A DNA stretch of 64,000 nucleotides from Clostridia bacterium (GTDB lineage Bacteria > Bacillota > Clostridia > Oscillospirales > CAG-272). Position 1 is the stretch's first letter. The number at the start of each line of letters is the position of its first letter. Of the stretch, positions 50,266 to 58,646 are shown piece after piece. Location of the stretch: NCBI GenBank assembly GCA_017411805.1, contig JAFQPI010000020.1:1-64000 (forward strand), in the 5' to 3' direction. The notes below the pieces were generated by a model, which was not told where the DNA came from, ran no database searches, and saw only the letters and a program-made list of their open reading frames with translations. The translations under genes were made by a program, and so were the position numbers.

Positions 50266-51141
50266 TTGAGTAAATTTTCTTTGTTTTTCGGCGCGGCGAC
50301 AGCACTCGTCACTCCATTTGAGCAGAACGGTGCGCTCGACCTCGGATCATTCCGCAAATTATTGAGATTTCAGCTCGACTCCGGCATCGACGCGCTCCTC
50401 GTCTGCGGCACTACGGGTGAGACCCCGACGCTATCCGATGACGAATGCCAAATTCTACTTTGCGAAGCGGTCAAGACGGCGCAAAAGAGCGTTCCCGTCA
50501 TTATGGGAGTCGGCTCTAACTGCACCGCCCACGCGGTAGAAAAGGCAAGGAATGCAGAAAATAACGGAGCCGACGCGCTCCTCGCGGTCACTCCGTACTA
50601 TAACAAATGCACCCCCGAGGGGCTCGTCCGCCACTACCGTGAAATTGCCTCCGCGACGTCATTACCCATCATCGCTTACACAGTTCCCTCTCGCACGGGA
50701 ATGACGATCCCGCCCTCTGTCTGGGGCGAGCTTTTCGCCATTCCGAACATAATAGGCATCAAGGACGCAACGGGAGACATCGCCTACGGAGCGCAATTTT
50801 TGTCTTATCTGGGAGGCGAATCATGCCTCTGGTCGGGCAACGACAACGCCACTCTTCCCCTGCTTTCGCTCGGCTCGGACGGCGTGATTTCGGTGCTTTC
50901 AAACATCAAACCCAAGGAAACGTCCGCGCTCTGCCACGCCTTCGCGGAGGGCAAAATCAGCGAATCCCAAGCTCTCGCCGCCTCGCTCTTACCCCTCGCA
51001 GACACCCTTTTCTGCGAGGTAAATCCCATCCCTGTCAAAGCCGCACTCTCCCTCCTCGGCATCTGTAAACCGTATTGCAGAATGCCGCTGACGACGGCGA
51101 AGGAATCTACGTTCAAACGATTGAAAAAGTTATTGGCATAA
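50266..51141 (+). CDS. dapA: 4-hydroxy-tetrahydrodipicolinate synthase
   Basis: 291 residues from a TTG start at 50266, set by AGAAAGGAG six bases upstream and by the usual family length. TIM barrel with LLVCGTTGETPTLSDDE, VTPYYNKCTPEGLVRHY, AYTVPSRTGM (Thr where Asn is common) and the Schiff-base Lys in IIGIKDATGD. It condenses pyruvate with aspartate semialdehyde in lysine/diaminopimelate synthesis. No other lysine gene is nearby, so a role in another pyruvate-aldolase reaction is not excluded. Confidence 0.93.
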   Translation: MSKFSLFFGAATALVTPFEQNGALDLGSFRKLLRFQLDSGIDALLVCGTTGETPTLSDDECQILLCEAVKTAQKSVPVIMGVGSNCTAHAVEKARNAENNGADALLAVTPYYNKCTPEGLVRHYREIASATSLPIIAYTVPSRTGMTIPPSVWGELFAIPNIIGIKDATGDIAYGAQFLSYLGGESCLWSGNDNATLPLLSLGSDGVISVLSNIKPKETSALCHAFAEGKISESQALAASLLPLADTLFCEVNPIPVKAALSLLGICKPYCRMPLTTAKESTFKRLKKLLA

Positions 51142-51208
51142 TCTTTTTGCCGTCTTCCCCCCTCACGGATGCTCAAAAAGCAACAAAATAATTATTATCC
51201 GATAATTA

Positions 51209-51237
51209 TTGACAAACCGCTTTCCATATGCTATAAT
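51209..51237 (+). promoter_or_regulatory. promoter of the 51262 gene
   Basis: TTGACA at 51209-51214, 17 bases, TATAAT at 51232-51237. Confidence 0.8.
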
Positions 51238-51261
51238 TGAGTCGTATAAGGAGGTATGGCT

Positions 51262-51720
51262 ATGAAATGGTATAAGCTATTGACCCGCTTTTTCATTTGG
51301 GCTTTCGCCGTCGCGCTACTTACCTGCGGCACTTACGGAATATTCAATTCCTCGGATATACTGATCAATACCGATCCGTTTGCCGGCATAAATAATCCGA
51401 CTATCGAAAAGATCGTGATCATCACGGGCATAATGATGATATGTGTGGCGCTCCTTGCGATCATCTCGGGAATCGCCTTGCTGAAGCGCAAAAGATCCGC
51501 GCCCAAGCTCCTTACGAGAACTCTTGTATTGTGGACGGCGGTATCGGCGTTTTATTTCTTCACGACCATGATCCATTTTGCAACTCACAGCGGCAAGCCT
51601 ACCTTTACGCTTCTGCTTTTCGGAATACTTTTCTTTATCCTCTCGATGGCTCCGTCCGTGACGGCATTGATCCTCAACATAGCATATTTCAAAAACAGAA
51701 CTCAACTTTTCAATAAATAA
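51262..51720 (+). CDS. four-segment membrane protein, unknown
   Basis: 152 residues with four hydrophobic segments (about 8-25, 48-70, 84-105 and 112-140) and short loops, including a Lys/Arg-rich KRKRSAPK loop after the second. No family recognised. The start at 51262 is preferred over 51256 because AGGAGG is seven bases from it. Strong promoter and terminator make it a single-gene unit. Confidence 0.75.
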   Translation: MKWYKLLTRFFIWAFAVALLTCGTYGIFNSSDILINTDPFAGINNPTIEKIVIITGIMMICVALLAIISGIALLKRKRSAPKLLTRTLVLWTAVSAFYFFTTMIHFATHSGKPTFTLLLFGILFFILSMAPSVTALILNIAYFKNRTQLFNK

Positions 51721-51750
51721 CAAAAAATCGGGGACGTCCCCGATTTTTTG
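51721..51750. terminator. bidirectional terminator between convergent genes
   Basis: A perfect palindrome, CAAAAAATCGGGGAC and its complement, with T-runs on both strands. Confidence 0.92.
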
Positions 51751-51760
51751 TTATTCTATA

Positions 51761-53008
51761 TCAATTTCCGGATACGCCCTTGAATTTTGCATACTCTGCG
51801 GCGATGAACTTTTCCATCTGAGGCAGGACCATATTCATGCCCTCGTCATTGAGATGGCTTACGTCATCGGGCTTGATGCAGTACTTCGCGCGGAATTTCG
51901 CATCGTTCATATTAACGCCCGTGAGCTCGGTATCCGCCGCGTAGAGGCAGACGATTCTCGGATCATTACGGTGCTCAGCGAGATCGCGCATAGCGTTCGC
52001 ATAATCAACGTTCGAGAGACCCGTATCGGAAACCTTACCCGTATGATACCAGGGGGTGATCAGAATGATCAACGCATTCGGGTAGGTCTTAAGCATACCG
52101 TCCAGCATAATGTTGATGCTTCCCATAAAGGTCTTGGAATCGCGAGATTCGAAGTCTCCGAGCGGGACCTTATGCGAGCGGTCGTTTCTTCCGCCCTCAA
52201 GGAGAATGATGTCCGCATCACCCTTCGCCATCTTTGTATAACGAAGAACCATGGGATTCTTTTCGGGATTGAAATCCGACATAGTGCTTCCGCCGATGCC
52301 GTAATTCACGTAATCCATTCCGTACTTGTTGCCAAGCTTGTTGACCCAGGTAGCTTCCTTACCGAGCGAAGAGCCGCCGAAATAGCTGTCGCCCATTGCG
52401 TACATGGTAATGCCCATAAGGAGATTATTCAAATCATCCTGCGACTTAAGTACGCTATACTCGTTCGGAACAAAGAGGTCCTTGCTGTCTGTAATTGCAT
52501 TGACGTATTCGATGAAAGCGCTGACGGCGATCGAGGTCAGATAATCGGTAGAACCGATTATAATGAGCTTATTTCCGCTTACGCAGATCTTATATTCGCC
52601 GGTCTTGAGAGTTGCAAGAACTTCTGCGCTTTCCTTTCTGTTAGTCGCGCCGATGAGAATCTCGGGAGCCTCGGAAACGTACGTCTCGCCATCCTTGACA
52701 TCCTTTACCCAGTCCTCCTTTGGCTTGATATCGACGCCTGTCTTAGCCTGAATAGCTCCGCGAAGCTCGGCCATCGCATCAAGAACGAAGCTCTGACATT
52801 CGGAGGCGCGAACGATAATATACTCGCTGGCACCCTCGGCTACGATTGAAAGTCCTGTGGGAAGAGGAGTAGTGGTCTCCTCGGGAGTGGTCTCTGCGGG
52901 TGCGCCTGTCGTGATCTCGGGTGCTTCCGTGGTCTCAGGGCCCTTACATGCGATAAGCGCGGGGAGAAGCGTGCAAACAGCTAAAAATAACGCAATTAAT
53001 CTCTTCAT
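51761..53008 (-). CDS. SGNH-hydrolase lipoprotein with shared accessory module
   Basis: 415 residues. Lipobox ALIAC near residue 21, then a Thr/Glu/Pro linker to about 50. Residues about 55-190 match the accessory module of the GDPD lipoprotein at 13508 (SEYIIVRASE, KTGVDIKPKEDWV, APEILIGATNRKES). The C-terminal SGNH/GDSL hydrolase has MGDSYFGGSS with the catalytic Ser, YGIGGSTMSDF, LEGGRNDRS and VSHLNDEGM with the catalytic His. Such enzymes deacylate sugars or lipids. It would act outside, tethered to the membrane. The two catalytic types sharing one module suggests a common target. Confidence 0.83.
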   Translation of the reverse strand: MKRLIALFLAVCTLLPALIACKGPETTEAPEITTGAPAETTPEETTTPLPTGLSIVAEGASEYIIVRASECQSFVLDAMAELRGAIQAKTGVDIKPKEDWVKDVKDGETYVSEAPEILIGATNRKESAEVLATLKTGEYKICVSGNKLIIIGSTDYLTSIAVSAFIEYVNAITDSKDLFVPNEYSVLKSQDDLNNLLMGITMYAMGDSYFGGSSLGKEATWVNKLGNKYGMDYVNYGIGGSTMSDFNPEKNPMVLRYTKMAKGDADIILLEGGRNDRSHKVPLGDFESRDSKTFMGSINIMLDGMLKTYPNALIILITPWYHTGKVSDTGLSNVDYANAMRDLAEHRNDPRIVCLYAADTELTGVNMNDAKFRAKYCIKPDDVSHLNDEGMNMVLPQMEKFIAAEYAKFKGVSGN

Positions 53009-53023
53009 AACGTGTAATCCTTC

Positions 53024-53596
53024 CTATACTTTTTTATTTTCATCAAGTCTTGCCTTGATAGCTTTCATATCGTTCAGCATATCCTCCTTGCGGCGCGGAT
53101 CACGGAGAAGTGCCGCGGGATGGAAAACTGCGGTCATTGCGAAATCGCCCTTCTCTACCCAGGTACCGTGCTCCTGCGTGATCTTGTAGTCGGGCTTGAT
53201 CAGTCTCATAGCCGCGATCCTGCCGAGACATACGATCACCTTTGGTCTGATGAGTCTTACCTGCTCGCGAAGATAGTCTATGCAAGCGTCCTCCTCCGCG
53301 GGAAGGGGATCGCGATTCTTTGGCGGACGGCATTTGAGTATGTTTGCGATATAGACGTCCTCGCGCTTGATGTCAACGGCGTAAAGAAAACGGTCGAGAA
53401 GCTGACCCGCGCGTCCGACAAAGGGAGTCCCCGAAAGATCCTCCTGCTCGCCCGGCGCTTCGCCGACGAACATCAATTCAGCCTGCCTGTTGCCCGTGCC
53501 GAAAACGCAATTCGTTCTCGTCTCGCATAGCGGACATTTTTGGCACGCGCGGCACTTTTCCTCAAGCGCCTGCCATCTTGCATCTATGTTATCCAT
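53024..53596 (-). CDS. uracil-DNA glycosylase, family 4
   Basis: 190 residues from the ATG at 53596, which has GGAGG eight bases upstream. Iron-sulfur cysteines appear in CRACQKCPLC and in KCRPPKNRDPLPAEEDAC plus VCLGR. Motif A is FVGEAPGEQED with GTPFVGRAGQLLD; motif B is VFHPAALLRD. Family 4 enzymes remove uracil from DNA using a structural 4Fe-4S cluster. It is located 15 bases upstream of the SGNH gene on the same strand, probably by chance. Confidence 0.95.
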   Translation of the reverse strand: MDNIDARWQALEEKCRACQKCPLCETRTNCVFGTGNRQAELMFVGEAPGEQEDLSGTPFVGRAGQLLDRFLYAVDIKREDVYIANILKCRPPKNRDPLPAEEDACIDYLREQVRLIRPKVIVCLGRIAAMRLIKPDYKITQEHGTWVEKGDFAMTAVFHPAALLRDPRRKEDMLNDMKAIKARLDENKKV

Positions 53597-53659
53597 ATCT
53601 GAGACCTCCGATGAATTCATATTATATTATATCAATCATCTAAGGTTTTGTCAAGAGTT

Positions 53660-54205
53660 TCAACAAAATTCCGTAAGTCGGGCGACTGCGTTTTCCTCCG
53701 CAATCACGCGCCCGTGTTCCTTTATGTATCCTTCGATATTCTCGCAATCGCGGCGGTATCCGAACTCGGATATTACAGCCGCGCCGAGCGGAAGCGACTC
53801 ATCGCGGTCAAATTCAGGCAGGATCAGAGCGTATGCGCCCGCCGCAATCTCATAAGCCGCGCTTCCCTTGCCGTATCCGCGAAAGCTCAGTATCCTGCAA
53901 AGCCGTATCATATCCTCAAGATTTTCGAAAATGCAGACCGATGCATCCCTCATCCCGCCCTTTCCGCACTCAAGCGCAACACGCGTAATGAACATCTCGC
54001 AGCCACCTCCCCTCGAAGGAAACACCTGAACAAGCAGTCTGCCGCTGTCGGTATCGAATCCGCAATCGCGGCGCGCCACGTCAAGCACAGGCTTGAAGCC
54101 GCGCCTCATAGCCGTATTTCCGTCACATTCAATATTGTACTTTTTCATATCCTCCGCGCTCAGCATGATCTTGAGCTTTGAGTTGCTGATAAGTATAAGT
54201 TCCAT
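53660..54205 (-). CDS. MecA-like adaptor protein
   Basis: 181 residues. The N-terminal part (KLKIMLSAEDMKKYNIECD) and the LLVQVFPSRGGGCEMFITR segment fit MecA/NegA family proteins, which hand substrates to the ClpCP protease. The C-terminal half (SVCIFENLEDMIRLCRIL, SAAYEIAAGAYALILPE) matches the MecA C-terminal domain that binds ClpC. GAGGT precedes the ATG. It is short compared with B. subtilis MecA (about 218) and has a reduced linker. Confidence 0.78.
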   Translation of the reverse strand: MELILISNSKLKIMLSAEDMKKYNIECDGNTAMRRGFKPVLDVARRDCGFDTDSGRLLVQVFPSRGGGCEMFITRVALECGKGGMRDASVCIFENLEDMIRLCRILSFRGYGKGSAAYEIAAGAYALILPEFDRDESLPLGAAVISEFGYRRDCENIEGYIKEHGRVIAEENAVARLTEFC

Positions 54206-54315
54206 AATTACCTCACAAAAAATGTTACACTAATATTATAATCTATTTCCGAGCGGAATGTAACCCCTAAAAAGGTGGGAAAGAGGTAAGAAAAAGGAAT
54301 AAGATCAAAAAGACC

Positions 54316-54345
54316 TTGACAAATATATATTGTATATGTTAAAAT
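54316..54345 (+). promoter_or_regulatory. promoter of the solute-binding lipoprotein gene
   Basis: TTGACA at 54316-54321, 18 bases, TAAAAT at 54340-54345 (or TTAAAA with 17). Confidence 0.7.
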
Positions 54346-54380
54346 ATGCTATATAATAAAACTTATGGAGGATAACCATT

Positions 54381-55874
54381 ATGAAAAAGCATTTTCGAAT
54401 GCTCGCACTGATACTTTGTTTATTGACAATTCTTCCTCTCGCTGTCTCTTGCGCGCAGACTCAGGATCCCGCGCAGACCACCGAGACCCCCACAGCATCC
54501 ACGACAGCTCCCGCGGGAACCGAGGAGGACACCTCGCATCTATACGATGAAGAAGGATACCTCAAAAGCGATCTTCCCGAGCTCAATTACGGCGGAGAGA
54601 CCGTAACCGTCCTTTATTGGAGTGACGTTGAGATGCAGGAATACGAGGCTGAGGAGCTCAATTCCGTACTCGTAAACGATGCTATCTACAAGCGTAACGC
54701 GAACGTGCAGGAAAAGCTCAATATCGAATTTGCATGGCTCAGCACCCCCGGAAATAACAACAAAACGGGTGAATTCGTCAACTACGTCGCCAATATCTAC
54801 AAAGGCGGAGATACCCCCCTCGACCTTATTTCCTCATATTCCAGAACTACCGCAATGTGCGCTATCGAAGGCTATTGCGCGGATATGGCGGACCTTCCCT
54901 ACCTCAATTTTGACATGCCCTGGTGGCCGGAAAGCCTTCTTGACGTCGTTTCTATCGGCGACAGCATTTATTTTGCATCGGGAGACGCTTCCATCAACGT
55001 GCTCCATCTGATGTATGCGGTGTACTGCAACAACGACCTTCTTAAGAATAAACAGCTTGAGAGCCCCATCGCTCTCGTCAATAGCCATGAATGGACGATC
55101 GACAAGCTCCTTCAGATGACCGCTGACGCATACGAGGATCTCGACGCAAGCAACAAGAAGGACGACGGCGACTTCTATGGCTTTGTCGGCGCGAACTACG
55201 GTCTCGACGCATTCTACACCGGCTCCGATCTCCGCCTTGTTGAGCAGGATGAAGACAAACTCCTCATCATCTCCGAGGACTTCTACAGCGACAAGGCTGT
55301 CGACCTCTGCTCCAAGCTCGGCGCATGGATCAAATCGGACGATTGCTATATCGCAGGCACGCATCAGGACACATTCGTTTCTCAGAGAGCTCTCTTTATC
55401 CAGGACCGTTGCCATCTCGCTGACAGGCGGCTTGTCGGTCAGGTCGACTTCTCATACAGCATTCTTCCCACTCCTCTCTACAACAAGGATCAGGAAAACT
55501 TTATTTCCGTCGTCGGTAACCCCTTCTCGCTCTACGGCATCTTCTCCCAAAGCGAGGATCTCGATCGTGCCGCAGCAGTTCTTGAGTGTTGGGCAAGCGA
55601 GGCTTACAGAACCACAACTCCCGCACAGTTCGAGATGAACATGAAGCTCCGCTACTCCGAGACCTCCGACGAGGCGGATATGTACAATATCATCCGTACC
55701 ACAGTATGCTTCGACCTCGGCAGACTCTTCAATAACAAGCTCAATAAGATCACTGATATCTTCTACAACGCCGCATGCGATAACAAAAACTGGGCAACCG
55801 TCGGATCGGGTCAGCAAAAGCTTCTTGATAAGTTCATCAAGAACGTGGCAACGTCTTTTGAGAAACTGCAGTGA
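54381..55874 (+). CDS. extracellular solute-binding lipoprotein, orphan
   Basis: 497 residues. Lipobox AVSC near residue 25, a Thr/Ala/Pro linker to about 50, then a type-1 periplasmic-binding-like fold: ETVTVLYWSDVEM, VQEKLNIEFAW, DLISSYSRTTAMCAIEGYCADM, FISVVGNPFSLYGIF and AAAVLECWASEAYR are typical of sugar-binding proteins. No ABC permease or ATPase is adjacent, so the transporter partner must be elsewhere or the protein has another sensory role. It ends a few bases before a TIR element. Confidence 0.82.
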   Translation: MKKHFRMLALILCLLTILPLAVSCAQTQDPAQTTETPTASTTAPAGTEEDTSHLYDEEGYLKSDLPELNYGGETVTVLYWSDVEMQEYEAEELNSVLVNDAIYKRNANVQEKLNIEFAWLSTPGNNNKTGEFVNYVANIYKGGDTPLDLISSYSRTTAMCAIEGYCADMADLPYLNFDMPWWPESLLDVVSIGDSIYFASGDASINVLHLMYAVYCNNDLLKNKQLESPIALVNSHEWTIDKLLQMTADAYEDLDASNKKDDGDFYGFVGANYGLDAFYTGSDLRLVEQDEDKLLIISEDFYSDKAVDLCSKLGAWIKSDDCYIAGTHQDTFVSQRALFIQDRCHLADRRLVGQVDFSYSILPTPLYNKDQENFISVVGNPFSLYGIFSQSEDLDRAAAVLECWASEAYRTTTPAQFEMNMKLRYSETSDEADMYNIIRTTVCFDLGRLFNNKLNKITDIFYNAACDNKNWATVGSGQQKLLDKFIKNVATSFEKLQ

Positions 55875-55877
55875 TAA

Positions 55878-56198
55878 AAATGCAAAAGGCAGAATGCAAA
55901 ATGCAAAATAAGGTAGCTTTTATCACGTTGCTCTAAAAGCATACACAATTATTTTGGTTCCGCCTTAATAATCCTTTGTTAACATTAAACCTGTAATAAG
56001 TAAATAGAAAAATAGAGATGCAATGAAGTTCAAACTTCAAAACATCTCTATTTTCTTTATCAATATTTTTTTGCAATACATCAGCCTTGAACAATGCAAT
56101 AGAATATCAAGCATAAACAAAATTTTTAGCTAATAATTTCCGAGCAAAGCGGAGGAAATTTACCTCAATTCTGCATTTTGCATTTAGCATTTTGCATT
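55878..56198. repeat. TIR element, family B copy 2 (inverted)
   Basis: Ends built from GCAAAATGC-type repeats. The interior, read on the minus strand, matches 16971-17310: TTTTGTTTATGCTTGATATTC, CTATTGCATTGTTC and the central hairpin (about 56011-56054). In the stem the outer C-G pair of copy 1 is A-T here, a compensatory change. Like copy 1 it fills the gap of a convergent gene pair. Confidence 0.8.
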
Positions 56199-56201
56199 AA
56201 C

Positions 56202-57419
56202 TTAAAACAGCTTATACTTACCCTCCGCCGTTTCTCTGTCCTCGATTCCTTCTGTAAAGTCGGGGAATTCGACGGGTGCGTTGCCCATCTTGATCGAGAG
56301 CTCGGAAAGGGGAGTTACTGCCATCATAATTGCGGCATCGTAAATGTCTATCGGCATCGGGCTTCCGTCGCGTACTGCGGAAAGGAAAGCATCGAGGACG
56401 AGGAAGTCCATACCGCCGTGACCCTTCTTGACGCCCGCGTCAAGATAGTCGCGCCAGAGCTTCGGCATATGCTTTTCCTCATATTCGGAATAGTTACCCC
56501 AGAAATTCTTCCACTTGAAGTGATCTGCCTCGACGTTGTTTTCATCCGTGTAGACCGACATATTGTCCTGCGAGAACCATCCCTTTGTACCGTGGATCTC
56601 AAGTCCGCGGGAATAGGGGCGCGGAAGAGTGGTATCGAGCGAGAGGCGGACGGTCTGTCCCTCGGATGTCGTCAGGATCGTCGTTACAACGTCACCCTGC
56701 GCCCACTTTCCGTCGGCGTAGGTCTGATCGCGGTCGGGATGATTCTTGATATAGGTGTCAAGTCCCGCGCTCTTGGATGCAAAGGCAGAGAGGCGGACGA
56801 AGCGGTTGCCGTGGCCGATACCGAGAAGGACGTTGAGCGGACCAAGCTCGTGGGTCGGATAGTTTTCGCAATTGCGGCTGCGGTAATTGCGGTGGCGGTA
56901 ATGACGGTTTTCAAGACCCATCGAGACCTCCTCGCGCAGGTCGTGGTGATATCCGCCGCAAACGTGGATAAGCTCGCCGAAGACGTCGGCATTCTTCATC
57001 GCATAAAGGGTCTGCTCGACTCGTCCGTAACAGCAGTTTTCAAGCATCATCGCGGGTGTGCCCGTCTCGCGGTAGGTCTCGCAAAGAAGAACGCAGTCCT
57101 CAATTGTGTATGCGCCGCCGACCTCGAATGCCACCGGTTTGCCCGCTTTCATCGAAGCAACGACAGCGGGAACGTGATTCTCCCAAGCCGAGAAAACGAA
57201 AACAACGTCGACCTCGGGCGCGGCGATAAGCTTCTCGTAATCAAGGTAGATCGCGGGATCGTGCCCATGCTCAGCAAGCTTTGCCTTCATAGAGTCGCAT
57301 CTGTCGGCGTATTCGTCGCAGATAGCGGTGATATTGCAGTCCTCGCGCTCGGCAAGAAGCCCCGTCATGGATCTTCCCCGGCAACCGAGACCGATTATAC
57401 CAAGTCTGAACTTTTCCAT
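56202..57419 (-). CDS. Gfo/Idh/MocA oxidoreductase, GH109-like
   Basis: 405 residues. Rossmann motif LGIIGLGCRGRSM near 6-18; a core VFVFSAWENHVPAVVASMKAGKPVAFE. The segment NYRSRNCENYPTHELGPLNVLLG contains the NYPTHELGP box that resembles the NAD-dependent GH109 alpha-N-acetylgalactosaminidases, as does GGYHHDLREE. If GH109, it cleaves GalNAc glycosides by an NAD redox mechanism; there is no signal peptide, so it would be cytoplasmic. A plain sugar dehydrogenase is the alternative. It starts three bases after the M42 gene stop. Confidence 0.78.
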   Translation of the reverse strand: MEKFRLGIIGLGCRGRSMTGLLAEREDCNITAICDEYADRCDSMKAKLAEHGHDPAIYLDYEKLIAAPEVDVVFVFSAWENHVPAVVASMKAGKPVAFEVGGAYTIEDCVLLCETYRETGTPAMMLENCCYGRVEQTLYAMKNADVFGELIHVCGGYHHDLREEVSMGLENRHYRHRNYRSRNCENYPTHELGPLNVLLGIGHGNRFVRLSAFASKSAGLDTYIKNHPDRDQTYADGKWAQGDVVTTILTTSEGQTVRLSLDTTLPRPYSRGLEIHGTKGWFSQDNMSVYTDENNVEADHFKWKNFWGNYSEYEEKHMPKLWRDYLDAGVKKGHGGMDFLVLDAFLSAVRDGSPMPIDIYDAAIMMAVTPLSELSIKMGNAPVEFPDFTEGIEDRETAEGKYKLF

Positions 57420-57422
57420 AGC

Positions 57423-58466
57423 TTATACTCCAAGATACATTAAAATGAGCTCAACGGTTGCCATAAGCGCATCTGCGTGAGTGCGCTCCATACCGTGAGA
57501 AGCGTGAACACCGGGACCGATCAGCGCACCGGGAACGTCGTGTCCCGCACGCCACATAGCTCCGACGTCGGAGCCGTAGTAGGGGTAGAGGTCGACGCAG
57601 TAAGGAAGCTCGGCAGCCTTTGCCATATCGATCAGCTTTGAGGTCAGCTCATAGTCGTAAGGGCCGCCCGCATCCTTCGCGCAGATCGAAAGAGTGTGCT
57701 CGTCGCACTTAAGATCCTTACCGATACAGCCCATATCAACGGCAAGCATCGACTCGAGATTTTCGGGAACGAACGCCGCGCCGTGGCCGACCTCCTCGTA
57801 CATCGAAACGAGAAATTTGATATCCTTTTCGGGGACAATGCCCGCGTCCTTCATGATCTTGAAGGCAGTGAGGATACAAGCAACGCTCGCCTTGTCGTCG
57901 ATGAAGCGCGACTTGAGATATCCGCTTTCGGTGACTACGGTCTTGGGATCGAAGCATATGTAGTCGCCGTTCTCTATGCCGAGCGCGCGTGTGTCAGCCG
58001 CGCTCTTTACGTTCTCGTCGAGGCGAACGTACATATTGTCGGCGTCGCGCGAGCGGCTTCTCGCGTCGGAATATACGTGAACCGAGGGGGAACGGGAGAG
58101 GATGGTACCCGTGTAACGCTTGCCCTCGCGGGTGATTACGAAGCAGTATTCGCCGTCAAGAGAGTTGCAAAGAACTCCGCCAACGGGAGCGAAATTGAGG
58201 TCGCCCGAGCCGTCGATCGAGCGCACCATCGCGCCGAGAGTGTCGCAATGAGCGGCAAGACCGAGCGCGGAATCGTGATTTTTACCCTCGTAGGTCATAA
58301 AGAAGCAGCTCTTCTTCGTCGCCTCGAGTCCGAGCCCCTGCTCGGATGCGATCTCACCGAGAAGCGACGCGATCTCGCGCGAATATCCGCTCGGAGACGG
58401 CACGTCCATCAGCCTCTTGACCGTGTCAAAACAATATGATAAGTATTTTTCTCTGTCGAATTTCAT
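57423..58466 (-). CDS. M42-family metallopeptidase
   Basis: 347 residues. Metal ligands of the family can be seen in order: His in AAHCDTLG, Asp in RFIDDKAS, catalytic and ligand Glu in MYEEVGHG, Asp in AVDMGC and His in GVHASHGMERTH. The PDZ-like insertion occupies about 90-180. These dodecameric aminopeptidases trim short peptides in the cytoplasm; some relatives act on glucans. AAAGGAAAA precedes the ATG. It lies between tcdA and the GH109-like gene on the same strand. Confidence 0.88.
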   Translation of the reverse strand: MKFDREKYLSYCFDTVKRLMDVPSPSGYSREIASLLGEIASEQGLGLEATKKSCFFMTYEGKNHDSALGLAAHCDTLGAMVRSIDGSGDLNFAPVGGVLCNSLDGEYCFVITREGKRYTGTILSRSPSVHVYSDARSRSRDADNMYVRLDENVKSAADTRALGIENGDYICFDPKTVVTESGYLKSRFIDDKASVACILTAFKIMKDAGIVPEKDIKFLVSMYEEVGHGAAFVPENLESMLAVDMGCIGKDLKCDEHTLSICAKDAGGPYDYELTSKLIDMAKAAELPYCVDLYPYYGSDVGAMWRAGHDVPGALIGPGVHASHGMERTHADALMATVELILMYLGV

Positions 58467-58508
58467 TGTATTTTCCTTTCTTTTGAGAAAAGTGTGTTTT
58501 CAAAAATC

Positions 58509-58646
58509 GGAAATTTTCGCCTCGGCGAAAATTCACCTTCAACTTCGCCCGACGGGCGAATCTTAACTCGCGCCGTGCGCGATCTTAACTTGCCAAAGGC
58601 AATCTTAACTCGGGCGAAGCCCGACCTTAACTCACGCGAAGCGTGA
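58509..58646 (-). repeat. linker-hairpin array 4, overlapping the tcdA 3' end
   Basis: Six different palindromes (ATTTTCGCC type, TTCGCCCGACGGGCGAA, CGCGCCGTGCGCG, TTGCCAAAGGCAA, TCGGGCGAAGCCCGA, TCACGCGAAGCGTGA) joined by TTAACT linkers. On the minus strand the first palindrome encodes the last codons and stop of tcdA (SRFA-stop). Sense relative to the gene is as in arrays 1-3. Confidence 0.75.

Noticed and set aside
56178..57443. 421-codon open frame opposite the GH109-like gene
   Set aside because: Antisense to a clear Gfo/Idh/MocA protein; begins inside a TIR element.
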